Source: Gnetum montanum (taxonomy: Eukaryota > Streptophyta > Gnetopsida > Gnetales > Gnetaceae). From it: a DNA stretch of 37,598 bases. The stretch lies in NCBI GenBank assembly GCA_015680685.1, contig MNCI01011075.1, positions 12,507-50,104 on the forward strand, in the 5' to 3' direction. How positions within the stretch are numbered: position 1 is the stretch's first letter; every line of letters begins with the position of its first letter. Under the pieces are notes generated by a model. The model was not told the DNA's origin and ran no database searches. It saw only the letters and a list, made by a program, of their open reading frames with translations. The translations under genes and the position numbers were made by a program. This document shows, piece by piece, positions 1 to 10,142 of the stretch.

Positions 1-35
1 TATGGTTGAGTGTAGGGGTACCTCGCCACTCATCA
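1..35 (+). mobile_element. 3' end of an LTR (copy A), cut by window edge
   Basis: The first 35 bases match the last 35 bases of the LTR-like copy at 4068-4923 at 29 of 35 positions and end in the same CTCATCA. The rest of this LTR lies outside the window, so neither its length nor a target duplication can be checked. Confidence 0.5.
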
Positions 36-503
36 GCATGTAAGTTGTTGTAGACTTAGGTGTTGAACTAAGCTTGCGCATCGCCAAGAGGAGTTGTGGT
101 GATTGTGGAGCACAAAGGAGATATTTAGAGGATAGATGCTCATGCTATTGATTTATCAAAATTTAAAAAGGTTCCCTAGATCTTAAAAAACTTCAAATTT
201 GAGTTTTGATATTGTATTTATAAGCCTCTAATTTCCAAATTCAACCCCAAATTCAAATAAAGTTAACTTCGAGTTTGTTTTTGAAAGCTTTAACTTAGAA
301 AAGCTGAGTAACACAGGTTATGTGAGAGATGACATTAGTGATAGCATCACCAGGAAGTTAGAAAAATTTCTAGCATTTACTTGTCCTATTAAGCTAAGAT
401 CGAGAGACCATTTCCGACATCCAAATTGATGTTGAATCAAGCTAGGATGATGCTTACATGAGGTTGAGGACCTCGTGAGCCTACGAGATGATGTCGAATG
501 GGA
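36..503. other. Intergenic stretch without recognisable gene
   Basis: AT-rich sequence after the LTR end. Reading frames are short and interrupted, and I see no repeat boundary or promoter that I can support. Confidence 0.5.
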
Positions 504-755
504 ATGTGAACTTGTGTCTCCACTATCTTATGATTATACTCTTTGTTCATTGAAAAACAAAGAGAAATTTCATTTGATTTCTACATTGCTCTTTCATTTC
601 CAATATCATAGAAGTCTTGGATTTGGATTAGAAAGCAAAAGGAAAAAAGCAAGTGCAAAGAGTGCAAGTATAGTGAGCTACAAATGATGCAAATTTTCTA
701 TGGGTGAAGAATTTACCCAATAAAAAGAAAAACATGTTATCCCATTTGAAAGGTA
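504..755 (+). repeat. Direct repeat, left copy (partner 7357-7620)
   Basis: About 250 bp align in the same orientation with 7357-7620. Shared blocks include ATGTGAACTTGTG, CTACATTGCTCTTTCATTTCC, GATTTGGATTAG and CCCATTTGAAAGG. Small indels break the short reading frame present in both copies, so coding is unlikely. The copies start 6,853 bp apart. Confidence 0.75.
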
Positions 756-3140
756 TGCTCATCATCCTATGCAAAGGTATATTCATTTCTTAGTAGCCTA
801 GTCAACAAAATTTCTATCCTTGAAAATATCTCCATAAACCTCTAATAATAACAAGCCAAACCAAAGGAACTCTTAACTTCTACAATTAAAGTTAAAACAT
901 GTCAATCAATTATCACTATAATCTTTGATAGATTAATTGAAATACCATCACCTAAAACAACATTTCTTAAGAACTAAATCTCTTTCTTTTAAAAGAAACA
1001 CTTGGTAGGCTAGGTAAACCAATAATGTTTCTTCAAAGCTTGTAATATGGCTATAAATATTTTACATACTTCAACTTTTCTTTTGAGTATATTAGATGTT
1101 GAAGTATTAGTGAGTTCTAAAAGCATAAAAAAGATCTCATGATGCTTATACTTGATTTTAAAAATTAGTCTTATAAACATCTTCTTCTTAAATCCTAATT
1201 TGATAATATGTTGATTTCATATTAATCTTGGAGAATTCTTTTATCAAACAAATCATCTATTCACGGAAGAAGACATTGATTCCTCCTCTATGATGATGAT
1301 GATTAGGGCATTGGAAGTTCATGTGCTTTTGTGTTGGTCCATACTTATGATAAAGAAAAAAGGAAAAAAAGAAAAATAACCCTTGCATTAGGTTTAAAAT
1401 AAATTCATATTAGAACTCATGAATATTTAATGCCAAGCAATCTAAGTATCAACTATTAATGAAGTTAGGGATGAGGAGCAAATTAACAGAAATAAAAAGT
1501 CATTCATATCATTAAGGAGAAGGCAAGATAGACCCAAAAAAAAAAACCTTCTCTGAGTTGTTGCTACAATGAAAGTCCTTTAGAAAGAAGAGTAGACGAG
1601 AAAGCTATAAGTGAGAATGTAACAAGTATATTTTAACCTATGCATCAAAAGAATCGGATTTGTGGAAGCGAGCAATTGAGGATTTGTGATTTTGAATGTG
1701 TTTGGGTACTTGTGCCTCAAGAAAAAGTGGGGATAGGTTTGTAGCTGGGGACATGATAGAGAAAATTTAAATATATTAGTTTTTTAAAAAAATTAAATCT
1801 CATATATCATAAGAGAAGATTGTAGAATATAGAACAAGTACAATGTAAATCCAAAATATTGTTAATGCTTAAAATTTGCATAGAAGATTGCAATATCACC
1901 ATTAAACTGAAGCAAGAAAATGTGCAAAGGTATAGAGGGCATTGAATCCATATCCTTACTTGAGAGCCATAATCCGGCCAAATATATAATTTCTGCAACA
2001 ACCAAAATGATAGCAGTAAATGAAACCCTTTTGTTAATCAATCTGATCTTTCCAAGAATAAAATTAAGCCTCAAGCCTCAACCAAATTTATAACAAATCA
2101 CGTTTGCTAATACTTTTGTTCAACAACGACATGTGAATAGCACCATAGGACCATTTTGAAGATGATCACATTATAAGAAGACACAACTTAACTAAACCAA
2201 ACTAGGCACAGCCCAATAACTTACCTCGTATGGTGATCGAAAAGCTTTCCAATGCTGGGGAATGGCCAGTAGTCATGATAGTCATGATGAGGGAAAAGTA
2301 TGAGGTTGCATATGGCCATTGACCATGTGTTGGTTGGCTTCGTTGGCTCATTAGCAAACACATTGTAAAAAAAGTTGAGCACGCATCCATCCATCATCAT
2401 GTTCATGACTCATGAACCATGACGATGACCCTGTTTTGCTTTTTCTGTTTTTCAGCAGAGATACGAGAAAAAGAGCAAAACCCAGCAATGAGCAATAAAC
2501 ACGCGTGAACGCGTCAGTCAGGGCGGAACCTTTGACGCTCCCAAATGCAATGTTTTCATCGCACGCCCCGTCCCAAATTTGATTTCCGTATGACCCGAAC
2601 TTGGCCCTTTGGCCTTCGGTTACCAAAGTAGCCCTTTCGTGATTTCCGCGTGTTTGTTTATTCATTCGGACTCCCTTGTTTTCTGTGATCTGTGTCATGC
2701 CATGAATCTTGATTGCCTGCTGGCCGCGTAACAATTAAATAAAGTTTCTGGTAAGATTCAGAACAGAACAGGAAGAGATGGGCAAGATTTTAATGCACAA
2801 TGCAGACAGAGTTAAGATTTTAAGATTTTAAAGCGCATTGCAGACATCCAGACCAAGGCAACAAAATTTCGTTAGAAATTGTGAAATATGTACCCATTGC
2901 CGATTTAATGCACGTCCTCCCGAATTCAAGGTGAACAGCTTTAACAGCTTTTAACATAGATTGAAAGATCAGATCGGATCAGAAAGCCCTTTTCATACAT
3001 CGGATTGGAAGCCAGCCCTTTTCATAAATTTGATTGGATCCAAAAAATCCGAAGGTGAGTTGACTCCCATGGACTCTTAACCACGGCGGCAAGTAACCCC
3101 ATCCTATCCATCCTTCTTTTAAAACCGTGTTATTCCACCG
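756..3140. other. Intergenic region, unassigned
   Basis: No gene is supported here. The sequence is AT-rich up to about 2450. A more GC-rich, CpG-containing patch at 2500-2720 has a 127-codon minus-strand open frame with no recognisable domain, which I do not call. No terminal repeats or RNA genes were seen. Confidence 0.45.
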
Positions 3141-3190
3141 CAATATTAAGGCAACTAACATTCTACAATATTAAGGCAACTAACATTCTA
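3141..3190. repeat. Perfect 2 x 25-bp tandem duplication
   Basis: CAATATTAAGGCAACTAACA followed by TTCTA occurs twice head to tail (3141-3165 and 3166-3190) without a mismatch, directly before the receptor-kinase fragment. The perfect identity suggests a recent event. Confidence 0.9.
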
Positions 3191-3444
3191 CTTGGACGAA
3201 GACATGAATTCCTGCATTGCGGATTTGGAGCTGCGCGGATCACCACCGGCACGGAGTCGTCACCGGCACGCGTAGGTACCGAGCACCCGAGGATGCTCTC
3301 TTCACCGGCACGCGTAGGTACCTAGCGCCCGAGTATGCTCTCTATGGGCAGTTCACTGACAAAAGCAACGTCATGAGCAGCCGTCGCGCTGTGGCCGCCG
3401 ATACACTTATGGTGCTACTGGCTAGAGAGCCCTATAAGACGTGA
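3191..3444 (+). pseudogene. Receptor-like kinase fragment (subdomains VII-IX), broken, left arm
   Basis: The conceptual translation contains a damaged activation-loop region: a DEDMNSCIAD-like start where the DFG motif is expected, then GTRRYLAPEYALYGQFTDKSNV, typical of subdomains VIII-IX of plant receptor-like kinases (APE motif). It is not functional. The DFG region is frame-damaged, a 42-bp unit coding TGTRRY.APE.AL is tandemly duplicated (3260-3301 and 3302-3343), and about 30 bp coding the [10 protein letters not shown] segment seen in the partner at 6758-7016 are missing. The ATP-binding and catalytic-loop parts are absent. The sequence from here to about 3543 is homologous, in inverted orientation, to 6655-7016. 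Confidence 0.8.
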
Positions 3445-3543
3445 AACAACATGAATGAACTTTGTGGTAAATTTTTACCGTTAAAATAAAACCAAGCCAA
3501 ACTTTTTGGATACCGAAAATACCTGACAGTTTGGGCTATTTTG
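3191..3543 (+). repeat. Inverted-repeat left arm (partner 6655-7016)
   Basis: The arm covers the kinase fragment and about 100 bp beyond its frame. Shared blocks in opposite orientation include CCCTATAAGACGTGAAACA, CTTTGTGGTAAATTTTTACC and AATAAAACCAAGC. Similarity fades near 3543 at GGGCTATTTT. Confidence 0.8.
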
Positions 3544-4067
3544 GTTGTTGTACGTCGTTGTATTGCAAGGATGGCATGACTGACATCTCCAATCCAACCA
3601 TTGCCAAGAAAGACAAGTGTAGTTGCTGTTGCCCTCTGCATAGCTCAACCGAGTTTCGACGACCATAATTGCAGGCAACATCTTCTACGCCCAGCCCAGA
3701 ACATGTCCGAGAACGTGCCAACCACTGCCTCATTTCGCACATGAAAAAATTGGCAGAGCCTCTGGAGGCCTCCGCCCATGAATCGTAATGTTGGCTCCTG
3801 TAAATGTTACCTCAATACATTTATTTTATAAAATAAATCATTACTTTTCCCACCGTGTTCGAATCTAAAATTATAAGTAAAATATAAATACAAGATTTAT
3901 AAAAATTTATAGTTTATTATTTTGTATTTTAGAATACACATAGTCTTAAAGCATCCTTCATTTGTGAATTTATAAATTTTTTATTGTTATAGTACATGAT
4001 AACAACATTTTTCAATCAATGTTAACAATACTATATTCCTTCATTTACCATAGCAGCTGGTAGGCCG
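3544..4067. other. Intergenic stretch between kinase fragment and LTR
   Basis: A moderately GC-rich part (3544-3790) has overlapping minus-strand open frames without a recognisable domain. AT-rich sequence follows up to the LTR. I see no supported gene. Confidence 0.4.
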
Positions 4068-4923
4068 TGATGGGTCCAAAAACATATAAATATATTTAAT
4101 GATGAAGCGCTAATCAGTCGATGGCCGCGTTTACGTAGCCGCCTATCCTGACCTATAAATAAGAGGGCCCTCCACCTCATTTAGGAACCCTTTTTTCATT
4201 TGTAGCTAGACTCTTTCAGTTTGTTTCCGTAGGAGTTAGATTATTTTCCCAGTGCATGCCCGCAGTGTGATGCTTGTAATTGTACGGAACCTTTATTCAA
4301 GTGTGACGTACTTGAATATGCACATGATTGGCAATAAAGATCGAGATTACTTCATCATTGCAGCATTCACTTAGTTTAATTGTTTAATTTAATTGTTAAT
4401 TGTTTTTGTTATTTATTGCTTTCTTAGTTAATATTTATTGCTTTCTTAGTTGATATTTATTTATCATCATTTACTATTCCTGTTATTAAATGCGGAATGA
4501 GTACGACTTAATCACGAGCATTTAAGTGTGACTACTTGGTAACCTAGCAGCGTACCTAGGATCTACGTTTGGTAATCCCAGTAGTAGTCGTGCACGAGGT
4601 CCAAGATGTGTACGGATGATTAAGGGATGGATGCTCATCGCACTTAGCTTAGCTTAGACTCATTTCCTATTACTCATTAGTTTAATCAAGATTATCCTCC
4701 ATTGTCTCTAGGAGTAGCAGTAGTTTAGGATCACATCATACGCCTCACTTTGGACTAAACCATACATAACAAAGCAATACTAGTCCAGGTGGAAAGACAG
4801 CGAATTGCAATCAACGTGTAACTATCTAGATACCACAACTAGCCTATCCACAGAGTTTGACCGGATCGTGCGTGAACGCTCGTATTCGTATGGTTGGGCA
4901 TAGGGATACCTAGCCGCTCATCA
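4068..4923 (+). mobile_element. LTR-like sequence, copy B (probable solo LTR)
   Basis: It begins TGATGGG and ends CTCATCA, giving a short TGATG/CATCA terminal inversion. It has a TATAAATA box at 4154-4161 and AATAAA at 4333-4338. Order and wording match copy C (19857-20745), for example TTTGGTAA-CC-AGTAGT blocks and GATGCTCAT near the end. A 22-bp unit is repeated at 4411-4454. The flanks (GGCCG before, TTTAA after) are not a target duplication, so recombination or erosion is likely. No gag or pol sequence adjoins it. Confidence 0.65.
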
Positions 4924-4931
4924 TTTAACAA

Positions 4932-4975
4932 TGGCAGGACCCAAAAATATATAAATATAATTAGCGAAGATGGTA
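4932..4975 (+). repeat. Second LTR-start-like segment next to copy B
   Basis: TGGCAGGACCCAAAAATATA onwards closely matches the first 40 bases of LTR copy B (TGATGGGTCCAAAAACATAT at 4068). It lies only 8 bp after the end of B. It may be the start of a second, eroded LTR in tandem or a local duplication. Downstream similarity is lost after about 45 bp. Confidence 0.4.
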
Positions 4976-6654
4976 GGATATGTATGCCTCGTCAAGATTT
5001 CATTAAAGAATGTGGTGGTAACAAAATGGGTTACACTTGTTAGCTATGGTTCTTTATTTACAAGAGCCTTTGGATGTTTTCAACATTTGTTAGGCACTTG
5101 TGTTGTTGAGGGAAAAAACATATATATACACATAGAATTGAAAGATTGCCATGTGCATTTCCAAGTAGAGGTAAAGATTGTAGACGGTCACTACTCATGG
5201 GTAGGAATTGATGCAAGAATAGAACCAACAACTCTAGGTTAAGGTGATGAACCTTGAGATGCAACTACAAAGACTTCATATGTCCATACCCAATACTTTA
5301 TGCTTCTTCTCATACCAAGCAAGTACATTAGGGGGATTTCATCCTCAGCCATCATCTCCTCATTCTTCTTACTAGGTGGCTTATATATATCATAGTCATG
5401 GTTAATTTTGTACATTTTTATATCCTTCACATTTGCCTTGTCATATGTTTCATCCCTATTTTAAGTTTTGGGGTGTTAAAAACTATGGAACTAGCTTTAC
5501 TTAGTTGTGGGGGAATGATGAATCATTCAAGGATATTTTGAAGTCAATTGTAAGCCCTAGACTTAAGAAGTATCACGTGCACCCTATGTTTGTATTTCTA
5601 GCATGTTTGATTAAGGTTTGTATCTCTTAGGCTTGCAACCTTATATCTTATATCATCATTCTATGTGGTATGCATGTTTGGAGCCTCTTTGGATATTTTT
5701 AACCTTCTTCAGGCTTCTAAAAATCCTTGGGACATGTCCCCTTGGTTTCGGCTTTTCCAAAGTTTGTTCATTGGATGTAAGGGTTGTTGGGGGTGCATTG
5801 AACCTAGGGCATAATTGCATCCCCTATGTCAGCACTAGTGTGCCAACACCTCAATGCAACCCTTCATCATTGAGCTTCACCTAAATTATGATCAAGAATT
5901 ACCAGGTTGTTTGAGAGACCTCGATTAACACCTAAGTGTTAATAAACTTGAACCATTTCATTGTGAATACTATAAATACTTGGGCAGAGATCTCCTTAAG
6001 GAACTTTTGGCTTTTGAAGTTTCCAAAGTACGTGTGGCATCTAGTTTGTATGAAGAGCTCCTCCTCCCTTAGGTAAGGGTGATTTTCTTCCGTTTGTATG
6101 TGTTTTGAGTTATCACTTTTACAAGTTTGACTAGACTCTATCAAAGTGCTACCTTACTTTTGTAGCTCAGAACCATTTGGTCGATGCATAGTCTAGTGAT
6201 TTGCATTGTGAATAAAGCTCATGATTTTCCATTTGTTCTACAATTGAAATGCCTTAAACCATAAAAATACCAAAAATATGAACTTTATGCATATCATAGA
6301 AATTCATTAATCAATTTATTCATTTTTTTATTTATTTGTTCTTATCATATTGGGTTATGATGATTCATCCTTATTCAAGGATGTCATAATTATGCAGCAT
6401 GGTGTTAAGCCATTGAGGTTATGACTAAGAGCCATTTTATGCTTTTCATATAACCATTGCCACTTGTCTCGCAAGGGATTGCGATGCATGTGTGTTATTT
6501 ATTGCTTTGTTCTTATATTTATAAAATACCCAAAAATGATGAAATATAAAATTATAAATATTATTTCTTCTTTGATCATTGCAATACGGCTATCATGTGT
6601 AGTATTTGTAATACATATCTTTTACATTCATACATATACAAATATCTAACATAT
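4976..6654. other. Intergenic, possibly retroelement-derived, unassigned
   Basis: A 90-codon plus-strand frame at 4970-5242 has no recognised domain and no splice partner. The rest is AT-rich with frequent stops. No primer-binding site, polypurine tract, reverse transcriptase or integrase motif was found. Confidence 0.4.
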
Positions 6655-7016
6655 AAAAATAGCCTCAACCTTGAGGTACTTTCACTATCCAAAAGTTTTG
6701 CTTGGTTTTATTCTAAACGGTAAAAATTTACCACAAAGTTCGTTCATGTTTCACGTCTTATAGGGCTCTCCTAGCCGGTAGCACTAGAAGTGTATCTGCT
6801 GCCAAAGCGTGATGGCTGCTCATGATCTCCTGCACAAGCACACCAAAAGTGTAGACGTCGCTCTTGTTGTTGAACTGCCCATAGAAAGCATACTCAGGCG
6901 CCAGGTACTTGTGCGTGTCGGTGACGTAGGTGCCCACATCACCCACGATGACTCTGTCCCATGGTGATCTGCACCAGCCCAAAATCCGCAATGGAGGGAT
7001 TCATGTCCTAGTCCAG
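6655..7016 (-). repeat. Inverted-repeat right arm (partner 3191-3543)
   Basis: Reverse complement of the left arm with about 80-85% identity by eye. It runs from the [10 protein letters not shown]-type coding start at 7016 through the kinase fragment to a shared non-coding tail near 6655. The unique spacer between the arms is about 3.1 kb. Confidence 0.8.
6758..7016 (-). pseudogene. Receptor-like kinase fragment (subdomains VII-IX), broken, right arm
   Basis: Read on the minus strand, the segment gives [19 protein letters not shown] with an in-frame stop before the DMNPS motif and an intact DFG. A frameshift follows, then [20 protein letters not shown] and [13 protein letters not shown]. This is the activation loop, APE motif and start of subdomain IX of a plant receptor-like cytoplasmic or membrane kinase. 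The stop, the frameshift and the missing N-lobe make it a pseudogene fragment. It is more complete than the left-arm copy because it retains the [10 protein letters not shown] stretch. Confidence 0.8.
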
Positions 7017-7356
7017 CATATTAGAAAAATAGAACAGTTATATTCACCTACATTGGTAGCTGCAATTTCCAATTTTTTTAATCTAAGAGCTCAGTTAAAG
7101 TGGAAAATCCAATATAGAAATTTTAGTTTTGTATTAGCATCAGAATTAGTAATAAACAATATAGTAAACTTTAAAAATCAGTAAAAATATAACATGATTT
7201 AATAGATTAAATGTCCGATCAGATTTTGAATGATGTGATATTTTGCAGATCTCAGGATTAATTGCAGATTTCTCAAACTATGTCTTTTAAGAGTGAGTTT
7301 GTATTTGAGTTCTGGCCCTGCAGACTTCTGGTCATCTCTCCAATCTTGAGGATTTT
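7017..7356. other. AT-rich spacer, nothing recognised
   Basis: No convincing coding frame or repeat boundary lies between the kinase fragment and the right copy of the direct repeat. Confidence 0.5.
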
Positions 7357-7620
7357 ATGTGAACTTGTGCCTCCATTGTCTTATACTCTTTGTTCACTGA
7401 GAAACAAAGAAGAATTCTATTTGATGTCTACATTGCTCTTTCATTTCCCATATCCTATCCTATCATAGAAGTCAGGGATTTGGATTAGCAAACAAAAGGG
7501 TGAAAAATAAGTGCAAAGCGTGCAAATATGGGGAGCTACACATGATGCAAAGTTTCTATGGGCGAAGAAAATACATTTAAAAAAGAAACAAAGAGGAGGG
7601 TTCACCCCATTTGAAAGGCA
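7357..7620 (+). repeat. Direct repeat, right copy (partner 504-755)
   Basis: Same orientation as 504-755. It carries several small insertions relative to the left copy, such as a doubled CCTAT near 7452 and extra bases near 7590, so the two copies have diverged independently. Confidence 0.75.
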
Positions 7621-7766
7621 TTTTATGATGTATAAGTTGACAGGGTTGCAGTGGCTGCAGTTGGAATTGGAATCGGAGTTAAAATTGGAGGTGAAGTTGT
7701 AGGTCTATGTCACAATTCAGCAATCCCACGACGTGGACGTGCATGACCCTCACACTCATGAGTCAG

Positions 7767-7947
7767 TTGCTCCTACATCTTATTATTATTATTATCTTCT
7801 GCTTCTTGTTTTGTGCTTCTGATCCGTCCCTTCAACTCTTCTAAGGTGAATTGTTGCTCCTCCATCTTATTATTATTATTATGTGCTGCTGCCCAACATG
7901 AGTAGTAGTCGCCGTGATCCGTCCCTTCAACCCTCCTAAGGTTGAAT
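7767..7947. repeat. Imperfect 87-bp tandem duplication with TTA repeats
   Basis: Two units begin TTGCTCCTACATCTTATTAT (7767) and TTGCTCCTCCATCTTATTAT (7854), and both contain GATCCGTCCCTTCAAC and CCTAAGGT-like blocks. On the minus strand the duplication stays open and would encode Asn-rich repeats, but no start, splice or homology evidence supports a gene. Confidence 0.7.
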
Positions 7948-9936
7948 TCGTTCTGCCAGAAACACCACCACACTTTATCTGCAGGCACCTTTTGCTTTTT
8001 TGTTTTAATAACATCTTTACATTACAAAAGAGATACTTCATTCAAGATTACTACTTGCGCGCAAGGCATACTGCATGAAATGAATTTTACCACATTCTGC
8101 TTGCCTTTGCTTTCATAGTTTCATCCCATTTTTCCATTTCCCATTTTAAGCAGCAGCAGCCATGCATTGTAGTAGGATATTGATGGCATATTCGGGCATG
8201 GCATACAGGCGCCCCCCAACACATTGGTGAGCTATGATTTGTATACAAAAAGGCGGATCATTATCAACTACTACAGTCCTCCACAGTGGAAAGTGGCCAC
8301 TGGGCATGCCTAGGCCCGGTTTAATTTAATATACTATGCTGGGCCCTTTTTGATCCCAACATAAACATCAACTCTATGACGATGCGGGCAGAGATTGATT
8401 TCAGAATAAATTCCTGGGCTGCCTCCTCTCCACACACAGGATCATATTCTTCCTAACGATCAATTCATGAGATGCAGCAGTTGTAATGCACGATCTGAAA
8501 GCAAAAAAACTTTGCAACCCACAATCCTAAAAAGCACAAAGTTAAGGAAGACTAGTGCTAGTGGTGGAGGTGGAGATGCTGGTGCTGTTGCCACATACAG
8601 ACATAGATAGATAGGTAGACAGAAATAAACACAATGATTCAGGATTTCAGGTGAGGTAAGGCAATGATACGATAGAGCACTGCAACTAAATTGCAATGGG
8701 TAGCTCTACTACCATTGGCCGTTGGCAATGCAGGCATGAAAGCTCCAGGTCATAGGCTATTCGGCCTCCACAAGATAGAATTGGAGATAAATCCAAGTTA
8801 ATAATTGCAAGGTCTGGTGTTAAATCAGGTGCGGGGCCTAGTTGCAGAAGAAGAAGATACGAGAACAAGATTGAATAGGAGGAATATATTATTTAAACAC
8901 AGCGAGGCAGGCCAGGAATCCTGCGTGAAAGGGAAGAGAATACCAGGCAAGGCAGCCATGGAAGAAATTGAATGAATGAAGCAAGGAAGGAAGCTTTTCG
9001 GCAGCAGCATTATACTAGCATCGATTTCATTGATCCAGAATCTGCTTAACTTATACTAGGATTACTCCTGGCTTTTGTGTTTCCTTGAATTTTCGCTACT
9101 GTTCGACGCACAGCGCATCTCCTTGATCGGCGCAAAAAGCAGCAGCGGTACACACACAGGAATCTGCGAATCATCATCATCATCATAATCGTCATCGTCA
9201 AGGAATTCTTTCATTCATTCATTTTCATTCGTTCGTTCGTTCATTCATTCATGGCATGCATAATAATGCTAACACAAGAAGTTTTGAAATCCTTAGCTTG
9301 ACCTGCTGCTGCTGCTTCTTCTTCTTCCGGATAAATGTGTTGCTGGGTTGCCTTGGCTGGTAAGCTAAATTGGCATCGCCGGCGTCGTCGGCGTTGACGG
9401 CATCAGCACGTTAACAATTACCACTGCAGCAGCAGCAGCAGAATCATAAGCATAATCCGAATCAGCATCAGTACCAGTATCAGTATCAGCATCAGCATAG
9501 GTAGCCTCTGACGTTGCAGGCTTCTGTGATCCTTGGCGTTGTCATGTGGGCAACTGCTGCAGCACAGAAGATCTCTGGAATGTGGAATCCTTTTTATTCC
9601 ATCACCAACACACAAAGTCGAATGCTGTGTTTCTGGATATAATCCGGTGAACACAGGTATTACCAAAGATAATAGATGCCATAATCTCCATCTTCCAGGG
9701 AAGTAATAAAATACATAGTCGTATCACTGTCTCAAGCAAAAGCAAAGTCCGCAGCGTTAAGCAAGAAATTAAGAATGGCGAGTGGGAAAGTGATATATGA
9801 TAGAAGGAAGATGCAAAATATCCTGATATGCTGCTGCTGTTGCTGCTAATATTCCTCAATATGCATATGGACTGATTGGAGAGAGGGAAAGGAATTGGAA
9901 TGTCAGCTTTATCGGTACAGTAACACCAATATCGTG
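7948..9936. other. Simple-repeat-rich upstream region of the PHO1 gene
   Basis: No gene is supported. The stretch holds several microsatellites: a CATCAT run at about 9171-9200, an ATTC/GTTC run at 9209-9252, CTG/CTT runs at about 9303-9328, and CAGTAT/CAGCAT repeats at about 9463-9500. Long open frames here simply follow these repeats. GCATATTC at 8186-8193 fits the PHR1-binding consensus GNATATNC, and TTGACC at 9298-9303 fits a W-box core. Both can occur by chance. Confidence 0.5.
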
Positions 9937-9947
9937 TTTAAATAAGG
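9937..9947 (+). promoter_or_regulatory. Possible TATA-like element of PHO1
   Basis: TTTAAATAAGG lies 170-180 bp before the start codon, and no better TATA box was found nearby. This would give a leader of roughly 130-150 nt. The assignment rests on position and AT content only. Confidence 0.3.
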
Positions 9948-9974
9948 TTTAACCCTCGCTTCTGTTTTCCGGGC

Positions 9975-10142
9975 ATGTTCTTCAACCATGTCTGTGTTTG
10001 TGCAGTAGTTGTTGTTTTGCTCGATAGCTGTAGCTCAATTGTAGAAATTGTTTGGCTTTGGCTCTGCTATTTTCACTGTTGCTTTCTGTGGTGGGAGATA
10101 AAGTGGAATAGCAGAGATGGTGAAGTTCTCCAAGCAGTTTGA
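9975..10142 (+). promoter_or_regulatory. Candidate overlapping uORF in the PHO1 leader
   Basis: An ATG at 9975 opens a 55-codon frame without a stop until TGA at 10140-10142. It ends 26 nt inside the PHO1 coding region in a different frame. If the transcript starts upstream of 9975, ribosomes using this ATG could not reinitiate at the PHO1 start without scanning back. The real transcription start is unknown. Confidence 0.4.
9988..10008 (+). promoter_or_regulatory. Candidate short uORF (MSVFVQ) in the PHO1 leader
   Basis: ATG at 9988 followed by TAG at 10006-10008 encodes six residues, MSVFVQ. It lies 108 nt before the PHO1 start codon and is nested in another frame of the longer uORF. Arabidopsis PHO1 is also reported to carry a translation-limiting uORF. 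Whether this one is conserved or used is not shown here. Confidence 0.4.

Noticed and set aside
2351-2734. 127-codon minus-strand open frame in a GC-richer patch
   Set aside because: No recognisable domain, no splice partner, and shorter overlapping frames in the same patch. Not enough support for a gene.
7773-7988. Asn-rich minus-strand frame with repeated EEL/KME segments
   Set aside because: Arises from the 87-bp tandem duplication and its TTA runs; no homology or gene structure.
9418-9859. Minus-strand open frames with Leu/Met/Ile runs upstream of PHO1
   Set aside because: Produced by CAG/CAT microsatellites; composition follows the simple repeats.
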